A stretch of DNA of 37,401 bases from Chara braunii (lineage: Eukaryota > Streptophyta > Charophyceae > Charales > Characeae). The translations under genes and the position numbers were made by a program. The notes beneath the pieces are model-generated. The model had not been told where the DNA came from. It was given only the letters and a program-made list of their open reading frames with translations, and did no database searches. The stretch is from positions 6,926,563 to 6,963,963 of the forward strand of contig BFEA01000004.1 of the NCBI GenBank assembly GCA_003427395.1, given 5' to 3'. Below, piece after piece: positions 1 to 10,740 of the stretch (positions are counted from its first letter, which is position 1; each line of letters starts with the position of its first letter).

Positions 1-50
<50 letters not shown>

Positions 51-71
51 GCACACACGCAGACGCACACA
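1..71. repeat. (AC)n microsatellite at the window edge
   Basis: An uninterrupted AC dinucleotide run covers the first 46 bases and then decays into GCAC/ACGC variants. It is cut by the window start, so its full length is unknown. Confidence 0.97.
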
Positions 72-990
72 CGGAGAAAAGGCAGATTAGGACTGATGTT
101 GCTGCTTGCTTGCTCTTGATGTTAACACGGCGGCCTCATGTGCAATCATTCAGGTGGATTGGCACCAAGCTGAGAGTAGAGAATGGGAAAAGGGAACACA
201 CGTGAGACGCTGAATAGGCCCGCAAACAGCTGTCGATGTGTGATGATCACAGGCCCTTGCACGCTTGTCCGCGAAGTCGAGACAGCAGAAGCATCGTCGC
301 ACAGTGAGACTCTCCGTAATGCTCACGATCTAAAGTGGGAAGTGCGACCAGCAGCGAGAGAGACCGTTGCCATCACCCAGGAACTGCACGCGTCATTCAG
401 CCACACCGCTCAGGAACACCGGTTCACCGCACTGCTCAAACGCATTGGCGGGTGCTACGGTCGGAAAAGCACGACGAGACTCTCTCAATCAAATATCCCC
501 TCGTCGCGTTCACAACGAGTGAGTGCTCTCTCTATCTCGCGATCTCCCGAGATCTTCCCAACATGGGCGAGCCAAAAGCAGGCAGAATTTGTAGGTTCAG
601 TGAAGAGTGCGATGGGAGCACCTACCAGTAGCGGCAACTGCGGCATTCGAAGAAGAGGAGGGGTAGGAGGAGGGAGAAGAGGAGGAGGAGGAAGAAGAGG
701 AGGAGACTCTCAAGAAAGAGGAATCGCTACTGATCAAGAGGAATCGCTACAGATCACTTAGTGCATAGGTTGCACTCAAAGCAAGGATGGAAAACATAAA
801 AGCGCCACGTGGACAGCTGAGATTATGAGAGAGCGCACGGATTCTTTCGCGAGATAACAACAGGTCCACCTTCGTACGTTGCGAGACAGCGGTAGAAAAT
901 AGTCCCTCGACTGACTGATTTTGCCGGTTGGAATGAATCCGAGGCGAGCCGTCAAGCCTTGTAGCCCCGTCAAGCCGTCATAGCCAAAGA
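72..990. other. no recognisable gene; purine-rich stretch inside
   Basis: A 192-residue frame (183-761, plus) is open here. Its C-terminal third is only the translation of a GA/GGA-rich stretch at about 645-735, giving Gly/Arg runs, and the rest matches no family I know. A second 98-residue frame overlaps it on the same strand. I treat both as chance ORFs. No splice structure or promoter can be argued from sequence alone. Confidence 0.5.
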
Positions 991-1704
991 CTAGGAGGCA
1001 ATACAAATTACAAAACGAAACGGCCAGTCCGCCTTTCCTACCAGAGGTAGCACTCGCCCTGGCGATGACAGCGAACTTGCCGGCGGAAGGACCGAGTCAC
1101 CCACCGGAGGCAACTTACCGAACCAACGAATAGCTGACCGAGGGACAGAAGCACCGGCGATGTGCGTCGTGCCTGGGCAACAGCAGGGCGCCGTGGCCGC
1201 CGCAGCACACTCCGTGGCGGTGAACGTTTCAGGGGAGAATGTGAGCGAGAGAGGAATCCACATGGCCCGCCCGCCCACTACCTGCAGCGCGGTAATGAAA
1301 CCAATTCCAAATTTCAATGTTTGAATGAGAGCCGCGCGCGCACCCGTTCGTTCGCACGTGGGCTGTCGGCAAGGTTCAAAATTGCGCGGGCTTGCAGGCC
1401 GAGCGCAAGGTCCCACCAACTGCAGGGCCAGGGCAAGGTCCCACTTCCTGAGCACTACAAAGCCATCGAAAATAATGTCTCGGCAAACTTGCCATTTGCG
1501 GCAACTGCAGTTGCGGGCACATGTGTGCGTGCCCGGAAAGGCTCTTGTCAGAGGTGCATGGAAGTTCAGTTGCGCCCTACCGGTAGGCCCCACAGCCGCT
1601 TGTTGGCCATAAAAAGTGACCGCGGCCCAGACAATGCGATCAGCTTTGCTTACGGCCCCGGCCGAACCGAGGACCATCCTAATGAAACCATCTTCTTCAA
1701 ATGA
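991..1704. other. GC-rich segment with overlapping long ORFs on both strands
   Basis: A 228-residue minus-strand frame (991-1677) and a 180-residue plus-strand frame (1162-1704) are open over the same DNA. Stop codons are depleted because the segment is GC-rich. Neither translation shows a domain, signal peptide or membrane segment that I recognise. At most one could be real. A host exon or repeat fragment is possible but not supported. Confidence 0.4.
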
Positions 1705-2188
1705 ATCGAATGACTATTCAAAATTCTCTGAAAACTCCAACTTTCCCCAGTTGTTCCTACTTCCACTATTGCTCAGCCTTACTACCTACCCCATCCCGCC
1801 TAAGCCGGCGACCAGGTCTTTACGACCCAGTGGAACCTTAGTTCCTTATTGAGTGCTCTCCTACTGGACCACTGCGTCCCGACTAACCGAGTTCCCTGGT
1901 TTGTCAAATGGCACTCTCTATCCTCCTCCCTACTGACCGAGATGCCCTGGTCTCCTACCCCTGCCTACTCCCCCCGCCTACTCCCCTCGCCTACCTACTC
2001 TCCTACTCCTAGGCCAGTCTATTTGCTCAACCACCTAGAAACGATCAGACCTCTCGTGGAGTGGACTCCTGCCAACTGATTGCCCTTTGCCCAGGTTCTC
2101 AAAAACCACCACAGCTGACTGCTCGGGCCTTTTCCACTGTTGGTCTTCCTTCTCCAATCCGCCCAAATGGCTCTTCTCAGCCCTCTTT
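1705..2188 (-). other. probable LINE 3' untranslated region or flank; pyrimidine-rich on plus strand
   Basis: The stretch holds short degenerate CCTACTCCCC-like repeats at about 1950-2010 on the plus strand, and no coding signal. A 65-residue minus-strand frame (2232-2035) is Lys/Glu-rich and may be the last decayed end of ORF2. I cannot place the element's 3' end. Confidence 0.4.
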
Positions 2189-3321
2189 TTATCGCTGATT
2201 TGATCTCCAGATCTGAGAAGAGTCGGCTTCAAACCTGGATCGGTTTCTGTCAGCTAAAATGACCGAGCAGATTACCGCTCTTGTCACCTGAGCCACATAG
2301 GTCCAACCCTTCTTCCCAGTTTGGTTCTCTTCCACGAACCCCAACAGCGCCCATCTCTCATTCCAGCCTATCCCAGTTCCTCCCAAACGAACCCAATGGT
2401 CTTCCCACCATCTCCAGATTCTCTTCGACGCTGGACAGTCCCACCAGAGGTGTTTGGTGGACTCAAAGGGCCAGGTACAGCGTGAACAGCCCAACAGTAC
2501 ATCCATGCCCCTGCCACACCGTCGAAGGGGTCACCAACAGTGACAACATCCATAGCATACTTGCCTGTTTCAAATCTGGAATGAGGAGGAGAGTATTCCA
2601 TAACTTTGAGAATCTCCTTCCTTCCCCTGCAAGTCTTCAATCAGCACTGAACTCCACCTGGAGACCGCAGTTCCTGCTGGATTCCTGAGTCCCCCTCCTG
2701 CCATTCTATAAGATTCTTTAACAGAGAAGCTTGACAGGTTCCAGGCCTGTGGACTGGGTCTTGGCTCGTTTCCACCCACCCATTGCCAGGCACATGGGTC
2801 AATCGCAAGATCCCTTTAATGGGAGCTTGCCTACCCAGGTGGTAGTTGTTAACCTTCCCCTCTTATCAAAGAACTGGATGACCCGAGCTTGGGGGGGGTT
2901 CGACCACTGCCTGATGACCTGTTCTCCTAGCAGGGGCAACTCCGCCGTGCGTTCTGCAACACTCCAGTGCTGCACTTTTATGAATCCACTCTGGGAGATA
3001 CTCTGCACCTTCCAAATCACCTTCTCCCCCTCTTCTGGGCGGGGGACATACCAGCTGCCGACTGGGTCAATACCTTCGGGGCCTATTATGGCTCCCCATT
3101 GGGCTGTTATGCTCCTCCGGAAAGCATTCCAATGATCTTCCACGTTTCGAAGGCCCTAGAGCCTTGGGAGGAATTCGCTGAGGGGCTTCCAGTTTCCCAG
3201 CAGGAGAAACCACAGGTCTGCAACTCTCGCTACTCCCCTTCTTATCCAGGCTCGTCCAAAGGAGTTCACCTCACCTCCTGCTGCAAAAGGCAACCCTACC
3301 GCATTTACTAGGAGTGAACTC
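2189..3321 (-). pseudogene. LINE ORF2 C-terminal region with zf-RVT-like zinc site, frameshifted
   Basis: This continues the RT fragment in changing frames. The piece at about 3290-3144 reads like the RRGVARVADLWF segment that follows RT in plant LINEs. The pieces at 3143-2799, 2779-2570 and 2506-2189 follow in different frames. The last contains C-x2-C-x8-H-x4-C (CSRC...H...C, 2488-2435), followed by a Trp-rich KRIWRWW stretch. This is the usual C-terminal zinc site of plant LINE ORF2 (zf-RVT family). At least two frameshifts and one stop are needed to connect the pieces. Exact frameshift positions would need alignment to an intact relative. Confidence 0.78.
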
Positions 3322-4494
3322 TCAAAGAGACATTGCTACTTTGTCCTTCGTGGTGGGTGGGGTCTGTGCTTCCAGCCGTTGCTTGAGCCACGCCCTCCTC
3401 ACTGCGTCCCAAAATTTTGAAGACAGTTTCTTCCACAGGAAGGAGCCCACGAAGATGCATAGCCAGGCGTCCTCGGGTCTGCTCAGTTCCCAGTCCCTCA
3501 TTATGAGTTTCTCTGCCAGGAGGATCCGGTCCTCTTTTGACTCATCCATGGCAACCTTTACTATCCACTGTCTCAGTTGCGCCTGTTTTTTCTGTAGTGG
3601 TTCAATCAGGCCCAGGCCCCCTTGGTCCTTTGGGTAGCACACCAGTTCCCACGGCACTTTTACTATAAAGCCTTCCTCTGCCAGGGCCCTCGGTTTCCAC
3701 ATAAAGCGTGTGGGCAGCCTCTTGATTACCGATGATGTTGTTGTGGCCAACTCTCTCACCGTGCCTTCAAACCACAGTAAGGAGAACAATGCCCCATTGA
3801 TAATAAGAGCCCGCCCATAAAGCGACAGGTGTCATGCCGACCCCCACGCCTTAAGTCTTGATGCGATCTTCTGTTGCAGAACGTATCCTTGGACCGTCCC
3901 CATCAGGTGAGAACTCACCATTACTCCTAGGAAGCGCTCCCCCACCTCCGGATCAACCCTTAGCATTCCCCACTCCACTTGTAGTTGCAGGCCTTCTGGC
4001 AAAAGGTAGGTGGGCTTGCCCCAATTGACTTGGGCCTCCGACAGTAATGAGTATTCTGACAGTACCGATTCCAAGGCTCCTAACGACTCGACCGTATTAG
4101 CTGAGATTAAGAATAAGTCATCCGCAAGGGCTTTCGCTCCGCATTCACGGTCCACAGACACCGGTAAGCCTCTTATCAGCGGGTGTTTGCGAATTCTGTT
4201 GAGAGGGACTTCCAATTGGATCACAAAGAGCAGTGGGGCTAGGGGACAACCCTGACACAGCAACCTCGACAGTTGGAAAGGACTTGATAGATGGTCATTC
4301 ACCTGCACCGTCAACGTTGCCACTGTGTACATTGCTATTACCCATTTGCAGAACCCATGCCCGAATCCCATCTTCCTTAGCGTGGTAAACACAAAGGACC
4401 AGCCTACTCTGTCGTAGGTTTTTTCAGTGTGAGTGTGTCTGACATTGCAGTTCTCTGCAGATGGGATCTGCCATGTGTGGGACAAGTGGAACAT
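3322..4494 (-). pseudogene. LINE ORF2 fragment: reverse transcriptase, lacking endonuclease and N-terminal RT
   Basis: ORF2 normally supplies endonuclease and reverse transcriptase for target-primed reverse transcription. Recognisable RT starts only at EKTYDRV (from 4425), which is motif A. The upstream codons belong to the junction with ORF1 sequence, so the Asp that usually precedes EKAYD by two residues appears as His. QGCPLAP (4254-4234) is the motif B region. The catalytic YADD-type box is present as LADD (4128-4117). A single in-frame TGA at 3834-3832 interrupts the frame. The same frame then continues through LSLYGRALIIN and a thumb/connection region (PWELVCYPKDQGGLGL) to a stop at 3324-3322. 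The nonsense codon could be CGA to TGA, as expected from decay at a methylated CpG. With no endonuclease and a broken frame it cannot be functional. Confidence 0.88.
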
Positions 4495-5651
4495 GCGGGT
4501 GACTAGGACCTGGGTTGGGTGCAGGGTGAGCTACGGGCACCTGGATATTCAGTTGGGAAGGTGGCGGCTGGGATTTCCGACAAGTTGGTCCGCCCGCCTC
4601 TACTAGTGTCGAACGTTCTGCTTGTTGAGGGGCTCCGCTCTGACGTTGCTGCCTGCCTTGGGGCTGTTGTTGCTGACGTGGCAACTTGGAGTTTGCCCAT
4701 GTCCTCCTTTGACCGTCCATCTCCTGTCTTGGACAATTCTCCTCCATATGGAAATACCACCGGTATTTCCGACACCAATCAGAAAATGGAGTGGCAATTT
4801 CGATCGTCCCGATCTCCCCCTTCGGGGATTCTATAACCAGCGTGTCCTCGACTCTGAATCTGGCCTGAGGTTCCATGTCCATCTTGATGTTCATTAATTT
4901 AGGTTTGGAGCGATCTGCTGTTGGTGGATGCATGGCCTTCACTCCCAAAAACAACCCTTCAGCCGCAATCGGTAAGTAACACATGGCATCCAGCGGGACT
5001 CTTAAAGCAATGATCCAAAAGTTGGTACGTGCTTCCTGCAACTTCAATTCCTTCAGCTCCGCCTTGGTCATCCAAGGTTTGACCGTCGCTGAATACTCGG
5101 TCCCCCTGAGGTTGAGCTTTATCGACTGTCTCTGGACCAGCCATATAGCCACCTCTACTGCTTTAGCCACGTAAGATAAAACATTTGGGCTTTCAAACTT
5201 AATTCTTCCTCTACGGATTTCTGGGTTGAACAACCTTCTTGCCATCCACCCATCCTCATACGCTCTTACTAAATCCTCTTTGACGCTCCTCCCCAAATCT
5301 CGAGCTTCATTATGAAAGATGAAGATAACCGTACATATCTTCAACCATTTTTCCTTAATAGCATCAAAAGATTCATTTACCCTGAATCTCTTCCCTCGCT
5401 CATCAATTACCACTTCCCTTAAATTTTCCACTAATTGCATAATTCCCTCGTCGTAGCATTGACCAATTGAGTGTCGGACCCTATCCTCCATCGCCCATAA
5501 ATTAATCGGGGGTGCCGATGCGGGGGGGGGCTCCCCTTTCTTCTCCACCAACGTTCCTCTCTTCCACTTCCATGTTGCTTTGGATCGTTTCAACTTCTTG
5601 GCCTCCTCTGCAGATCAATTTTGCAGTAAATTTTGTCCCCAACTCCCACAT
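4424..5651 (-). pseudogene. LINE ORF1 (gag-like nucleic-acid-binding protein), 5' end disrupted
   Basis: In autonomous LINEs this protein binds element RNA in the ribonucleoprotein particle. A 389-codon frame is open from 5593 to 4424, but its first codon is TTG, and the same frame has a TGA at 5617-5615. The nearest ATG is at 5651-5649 in another frame, so a 1-nt-class frameshift probably separates the original start from the body. An arginine/aromatic-rich region (about residues 130-290) resembles the DUF4283-like part of plant LINE ORF1. It leads to C-x2-Y-x4-H-x4-C at 4774-4733. This fits a CCHC knuckle whose second Cys (TGC) has become Tyr (TAC). The C-terminal 100 residues are Gln/Pro-rich, with QQQQPQGRQQ. 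The frame ends in sequence joined to the RT segment, so the true C-terminus may be lost at the deletion junction. Confidence 0.8.
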
Positions 5652-5717
5652 GCTCTTTCTTATTAGATACGATTCCAAGGGTAGACGTGGGTCTTCCCAA
5701 AAACCTTACCCCTCTTG

Positions 5718-7102
5718 AGAGTATGAAAATCGGACAGAGCCTCAGAGAGGAGGAGAGGACATCTTAAAGACCCACATAGGTGTGTGTAGGGACGATAGCA
5801 ACCACTCGGTTGGACTTATTGTTACGGACTCCGCCAGGGCTCGATCCCTGGTCTATCTTTTTGTTGTTTCGGTTGCATCCCGTTTTCAGCCTGGCACCCT
5901 TTTTCCAAACCCCTCCTTTGGTACCGTAGGATTTTGGACATCTGGCGCCATGCTGCAATTCGGGTGCCACTTTCAAATACCGCATTTTTCAGTTCTGCCC
6001 TTGGGGCCTTTGCAGAAATGCCCCTGGTACCGTACGTGTCACCGGTACTCATATCGGCTCCCCGTACAGTACGGGGACCAGTCTCGTACCAGTTTTCAGA
6101 TGCCGTACTCGTACTCAGTGGGACTTGCTCCTGTTCGGCATTCGCAATCCAAGACTGAGACTTTGTATCCTTGCCACTGTGTCTGCGTCCGACCCTCAGT
6201 CGTGTCGAGTGAGCGAGTGTGTGTGTGTGTTCCCACTCTCTCTCTCTCCCTCTGTTCTCCCTCGGCTTTCCCTGTGTCCCTCAGCCTCCCGCTCGTTACA
6301 CTTATCCCCGCTATCTCCTCCCTCCTCTTCTATGTTTTTTCACCCCCTCCTTGTACCGAGCCAGGTAAGGTTTGAGATAGTTACTACCCTTGTCTTATAA
6401 TCTTCTCCCTAGGCCTTCAAACCTTCCAATACCCTTCCTCCACTTCTTGGAATCATGCAGGCGTGTAGGCCTACTTCTTGGTCTCACGTTCCCAATCGGG
6501 GATGACGACGTCAACGTTGAACCACAATGCTCAAACCCGGGGTTTCTCGAGCCGGCGGGACTAGGAGTCAACAATTTTCAGGACAATCTCAAATACTAGT
6601 AGGGGAAGGTGAATGGAGACGAGGTGATCATCCGCTCTGACCCGTACTTAACAGATGGAGAATAAATCAACTACCTCTGGCTACTTGAATGAGCACCTAG
6701 AAATCGACAATATCCAGGATGTTTCCGAAGTCAGGTAGGGGAAGTTGGAAGACGTTGAAATAGACATCCATTATGCACAACACTCTTCTATGAAAAACAA
6801 CTAACCTACCTCAGGCTGCCTTGAAAGAAGACCTCCGACGTTAGTCGATATCCATGCCCCGTCAACGATGTCGAGGTTGGCGACAAGGCAGGGTAAACGG
6901 TCGACTATGGGCGTCGACCCTTACCAACGCCGGTTCGGAGCGGCTGAAAAATGCGCTAAAATTTAGCATTGCCGCCCAGCCCCGACGCCCTCCCACCTCG
7001 ATCAACATTTTGCAAACTTGAGCCAGCATCAAAAGGGTATCTCGCATATAAATCACAAAATATAGGGGCGGACATAAAGATTGTTTGATCCAGGGGTCTA
7101 GC
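5718..7102. other. no gene; palindromes, one tRNA-like B box, pyrimidine-rich patch
   Basis: On the minus strand, GGATCGAGCCC (about 5850-5836) matches a Pol III B box, so a degraded SINE head may lie here. CCCCGTAC-a-GTACGGGG (6060-6076) is a perfect palindrome with a 1-nt centre, in a GTAC-rich stretch. A CT-rich tract at about 6225-6360 ends at CCAGGTAAGG (6361-6370), a splice-donor-like site. At 6600-6740, GTAGGGGAAG occurs twice about 130 bp apart. Frames up to 197 residues in this interval are shadows of the CT-rich DNA. Confidence 0.5.
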
Positions 7103-7270
7103 AGCGGCCTACCTCGGTTGCTAAGGCACGCAAGTGACATTCGGCAGGTCTCGGGTTCAATCTCATGTACTTTCTTGGGCAAGCCATGCGCCTGCCACCT
7201 AGAGATAGGCCGTTGGTCCCTCTGAACGACATCGAGCAGAGACTGCTGAAGTTCGTGGGGGGAGGGGGAA
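7103..7270 (+). mobile_element. tRNA-derived SINE, copy 1
   Basis: A degraded A box (TACCTCGGTTGCTAAGG, from 7110) and a B box (GGTTCAATCTC, 7154-7164) have the normal tRNA spacing of about 45 nt. They are followed by a body with CATGTACTTTCTTGGGCAAGC and CCACCTAGAGATAG. The same blocks, in the same order, occur in the minus-strand copy at 10.3-10.45 kb, so this is a repeat family and not a lone tRNA pseudogene. The 3' end is uncertain. Confidence 0.78.
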
Positions 7271-7439
7271 CCAGAGGGGAGACTGGCCCATCGAAGAAGC
7301 TTGGTCCTCATGCTACTACCTGACCCCTGGCCGGTATCGCCTACTTGCAAGTTGCGTGCAACTCCTGCGTGTTCCCTCGTGAAGGCTTGAACTCGGGTTG
7401 GTTGCTACTCTGTTCCTCGTGTTGTAGTCCCATTGGAAT

Positions 7440-8165
7440 TCGCAGCCCTAAGGCTGTGGTATAGTGGGTTTCGGCATCTGTGTCAAGGTGTCGCATTTTT
7501 GGCGGCGGGCGACCAGGACCCAAAGTGGGTTCTTAGGGGGCAAAAAAATATGGGGGACCGGTCCTTGGCAAAATTGCGGACTACCTACAACTAGCTCTGC
7601 CAGAACCGAGATTTTTGGAAAAAGGAAGGACTGGTCTTCAGGTGGAAGCGGACCCCAGAAAGAAGTGGGGGGCGTTGGACCGGTCCTCGGGTGGAAGCGG
7701 ACCCCAAAAAAAAGTGAGGGCATCTGAACTGCAAAAGGGCCCTCAAGCCCATGCGTTGAGGCCCGTCTTCTCAAAACACGGAGGTCAAGTGCAACGAAGT
7801 TAGCGTTTTGCAAGAAGTAACTTTGACGATTTTCTGTGCACAGAGGAACCTGCAAAAAATTTTGAAATTTTGAGAATCCATAGATGAGGTCGTGTTTTTT
7901 TCAGGAAAAATATTAGACCATTTACGAAAAATAATGTCGACCACGAAATAATCGTCACTCCGATTCGGCACATTTTCCATTTTTGCCACTCAACCATGTG
8001 TGGACCAACTGCAAAAGTACTCTAAATTCAGTGAGTTTTTGCGCTAAAAAAAAATAGTGAAAAAAACTGAAAATTAAACGACTCGTAGATTTTGTTGTGA
8101 TCTTTCCAAGAAAAATGCTAAATAAATTTAAAAAAATTATTCAAACCTATATTTCAATTTTTCCA
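7440..8165. repeat. AT-rich unclassified repeat with a 49-bp direct duplication
   Basis: GGTGGAAGCGGACCCC occurs at 7641 and again at 7690, within two units of about 48 bp (7629-7676 and 7678-7725). The rest is A/T-rich with runs of A and T and no coding signal. The 135-residue minus frame (7448-7855) is a shadow of this repeat. The boundaries are a guess. Confidence 0.5.
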
Positions 8166-8169
8166 TTCA

Positions 8170-8280
8170 ACCTCTCTCTCTCTCTCTCTCTCTCTGGTAG
8201 GCCCCCTCCCTTCCTCTCTCTCTATCTCTCTTTCGTTCTCTCTCTCACTCTCTGTCTCTCTCGCTCACTCATATAAACAA
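8170..8280. repeat. (CT)n microsatellite and CT-rich tract
   Basis: An uninterrupted CT run from about 8172 to 8195 is followed by interrupted CTCTCT sequence to about 8270. Confidence 0.93.
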
Positions 8281-9577
8281 ATAGAACAAAACTCCTCTCC
8301 CTCTTTCTTGTGTGCGGTCTTAATCTCATTGCTTTAACTACCTTAGGGCTGCGTTCCCCGCACCCACGCAGTAGACAATTTATTAATTTATATTGCATTC
8401 TTCGAGGGTCCAGTGCATGGGCGACACCTCATTACCAAAAAACGTGAAAAAAAAAATATTTTGGCCTTATGGGTATGCTATGAAAACGGGAAAGAAAAAA
8501 AAACTACTTTGAGACCAATGGTGAATGATGTCGGGGAAGGTCCTCACCGAAGCCATAGTCAGAGTATTACTTTCTATAATGCATCTGCCCACTATTACTG
8601 CAACCTTTTTGTTGTTGTTGTACTTAGCCCAACTATCGGCGATAAAAAAATAGAGTACAAATGTTTCTAATAGGATGAATTTGGACGCTCCTATAGTTGC
8701 CTCATACATTTTCTAAAAATATGGCTTCTTAACCAACACAACTTTATGAAGTATTTGTGGTTTAAATCTTTTTTTTTTTTTTTTTCCTTAGTGTTCTGCC
8801 AGCGAGGCATGGTGTTTTTCACACAGGGGGCGAAAACACCCTAAAAGATTCTGTTAAACTTTCAACTAATTATTTAGAAGTAGGTAATATCGATGAAGTT
8901 CACTAATAAAGCCCGGAGGTAGGATTGAGAACAATCATCCTTTGAAGAAAAACATCTATCGTATGATCGATCTTGTGAAGCAGCAATGTCGGACTGAATA
9001 CCCTTACACGGGTATTTGACCATGTTTTTACAGTCGACATAGAGATGATATCGATCGACCATGACGGAGTCGATTTGAAGTTAAAAGTGCGTGCGCTTTT
9101 CGCATGACACTTTGAGACGATTTCCTTGACCATGGAGACCGAGGTGTATCAAAACGAAAATTTGGTTACTACGCACGCGTATTATTGAGATGCATGCTAT
9201 GATAATTAGGATCGATAATAATATTTTTCGACCGAAGAGAGGGATCAGTTTAGTATAACAAAGCCTGCACGTCGACCTTGATGGTTGAAAAGGCTCATAA
9301 ACCAACCATGCGCAAGGCGCGTGCCTTGGCACAACACTCGTTAAAAATCAGGACAGTAAAAATATTAGAAACCCCTTGACCGCGGAGGTCGAGGGGTCGA
9401 TTGGGTTAGTGTTATGTAGGGTAAACCTACGACACTCATTGAAACTTAATTTTCAGTAAGTTAATCAAGATAAATTAATATACGCCCCAACCATACGACC
9501 GGAGTGATCAAAAGTGTGTAATCATTGGGTTTGCAGTAGCGTCTGGAATGCTACCACTTGCTCGAGTGGTCCCACCG
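8281..9577. other. no gene; poly-T and several hairpins
   Basis: The stretch contains a T17 run (8769-8785), a hairpin AATACCC/GGGTATT (8997-9016) that recurs elsewhere in the window, and an imperfect palindrome with arms CCCCTTGACC and GGTCGAGGGG at about 9372-9397. A small hairpin ACCACT/AGTGGT lies at 9553-9570. ORFs here are under 90 residues and unrecognisable. Confidence 0.6.
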
Positions 9578-9713
9578 TCCTTACTTGTATACCGCGAGTG
9601 AGGTTGAGGCTCTCGCTCAATCTCCTATATGTAAAGAAGTATTTGTCCTTACTTGTATATCGTGAGTGAGGTTGAGGCTCTCGCTCGACCTCCCATATGT
9701 AAAGAGGCATTTG
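9578..9713. repeat. 68-bp tandem duplication
   Basis: Two adjacent copies (9578-9645 and 9646-9713) both begin TCCTTACTTGTATA. They share GTGAGGTTGAGGCTCTCGCT and ATATGTAAAGA and differ by scattered substitutions. Confidence 0.93.
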
Positions 9714-10314
9714 TCTCTTGAACGGTGACTTCCTGGTCACTGGACCTCAAAAGGAACCGGTATCTCCTCCCTTTCGGAGGGAACATCATTGCAGGATATA
9801 ATATCATCCGCACAGACACAATACTCAAACTATTTGGACGAGTATCCGCCCACCTTTAGGCCAATCACTACCGAGCCTCTGAAAATGCTAACTTTTGTAT
9901 TATTTTGCTCGGCTTCAGGTTTCTAACACATCTACCACTACTTGAGTGGTACTGACCCACCTGCTACTTGAATGTTTTCCCGCTGCAACCATCAAAGCCA
10001 CGACCACAGGTAAGTTTTGACATTGCAAGGCATCTTAAAAATAAAAAAATGCCCTTGCAGGTCACACACACACTTAGGCAGAGAAACACTCAGACAAACT
10101 TGCAGATCAGCGAGCACACACCCGCACAAACTTGCGGGTCACATACATATTCAAGCCGAAAAACACTCACACATACAAACTTAGAAAACTCAGCAGAAAG
10201 CAGGAATCACAGCGAGGCATTCATTCTAGCGGCAAAACTAAAAAACCAGTTGTGTTATCAGTCCGTGTTTTGCGGATTCCTCACCTATGAGCATCAACTA
10301 TCTCTGCTCAATGT
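9714..10314. other. no recognisable gene
   Basis: The hairpin ACCACT/AGTGGT recurs here at 9934-9950, with the same ACCCACC-like flank as at 9553. A 145-residue plus frame (9968-10405) starts in CA-rich DNA and runs into the SINE, so it is not a gene. Confidence 0.5.
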
Positions 10315-10455
10315 TATTCGGGGTGGGGTGGGGGGGCAACAATCTATCTCTAGGTGGTGGGCATCAAGCTTGCCCAGGAAATTACATGAGGCTAATGGGG
10401 ATTGAACCCAATACCTCCTAAATGTCACTTACGGGCCTTACCAACTGAGCTAGTA
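10315..10455 (-). mobile_element. tRNA-derived SINE, copy 2 (same family as 7.1 kb)
   Basis: On the minus strand the A box TAGCTCAGTTGGTAAGG (10452-10436) is canonical, and the B box GGTTCAATCCC (10408-10398) follows at tRNA spacing. The body shares AAGTGACATT, TGGGCAAGC and CCACCTAGAGATAG with copy 1. The bases that would form the acceptor stem (GATATAC and TAGCCTC) do not pair, so this is not a functional tRNA gene. Confidence 0.85.
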
Positions 10456-10469
10456 TATCGTTGTTGTAG

Positions 10470-10493
10470 CAAACACCCTTACAAGGGCATTTG
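10470..10493. repeat. hairpin of the CAAATACCCTT family
   Basis: Arms CAAACACCCT and AGGGCATTTG pair at 8 of 10 positions, just outside the SINE head. Relatives lie at 8997, 15022 and 28945. Confidence 0.7.
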
Positions 10494-10740
10494 TTGTAGT
10501 TTTTAAAGATCGCACTGGATGCGCCCTTGATAGAGGTAACGCGCTGATGGGACAAATCCTGTTAGGGCGCTCACCTCGGCAACCTTGCTCTTGATGAGAG
10601 TCCGAATCGAATACGATCGAATTAGAGAGTGTGTGGAACACGCATTATTGCGTTGCACTGTGAGTTGGCCGTTAGTCATCGGCAATACCAGGCCGGCGGA
10701 AGGCACCAAAGCCATAGGGTCCAATTACCTTTTTTGTAGG

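Larger units (their letters stand above)
2035..5717 (-). mobile_element. internally deleted plant-type LINE (non-LTR retrotransposon), dead copy
   Basis: Read on the minus strand, the order is a 5' leader, ORF1 with a zinc-knuckle-like site (from about 5.65 kb), a reverse transcriptase segment (from about 4.43 kb), a post-RT segment, and a zf-RVT-like zinc site (near 2.46 kb). The apurinic endonuclease expected between ORF1 and the reverse transcriptase is absent, and so is the N-terminal part of the reverse transcriptase. ORF1 runs almost directly into the RT motif EKTYDRV near 4425, so about 1.5-2 kb of a normal element is missing (size inferred from the family). Frameshifts and stops follow. 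I see no clear 3' poly-A (which would be a poly-T on the plus strand) and no target-site duplication, so both ends are approximate. The left end may reach about 1.7 kb. Confidence 0.88.

Noticed and set aside
183-761. 192-residue ORF as a Gly/Arg-rich protein
   Set aside because: The Gly/Arg part is just a GGA/AGA-rich tract and the rest has no family resemblance.
991-1704. 228-residue minus and 180-residue plus ORFs as genes
   Set aside because: They overlap on opposite strands in GC-rich DNA and show no recognisable domain, so stop-codon depletion explains both.
9968-10405. 145-residue plus ORF as a gene
   Set aside because: It begins in CA-rich DNA and ends inside the minus-strand SINE.
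10315-10455. Functional tRNA gene on the minus strand
   Set aside because: The acceptor arms do not pair and the body is shared with another SINE copy.
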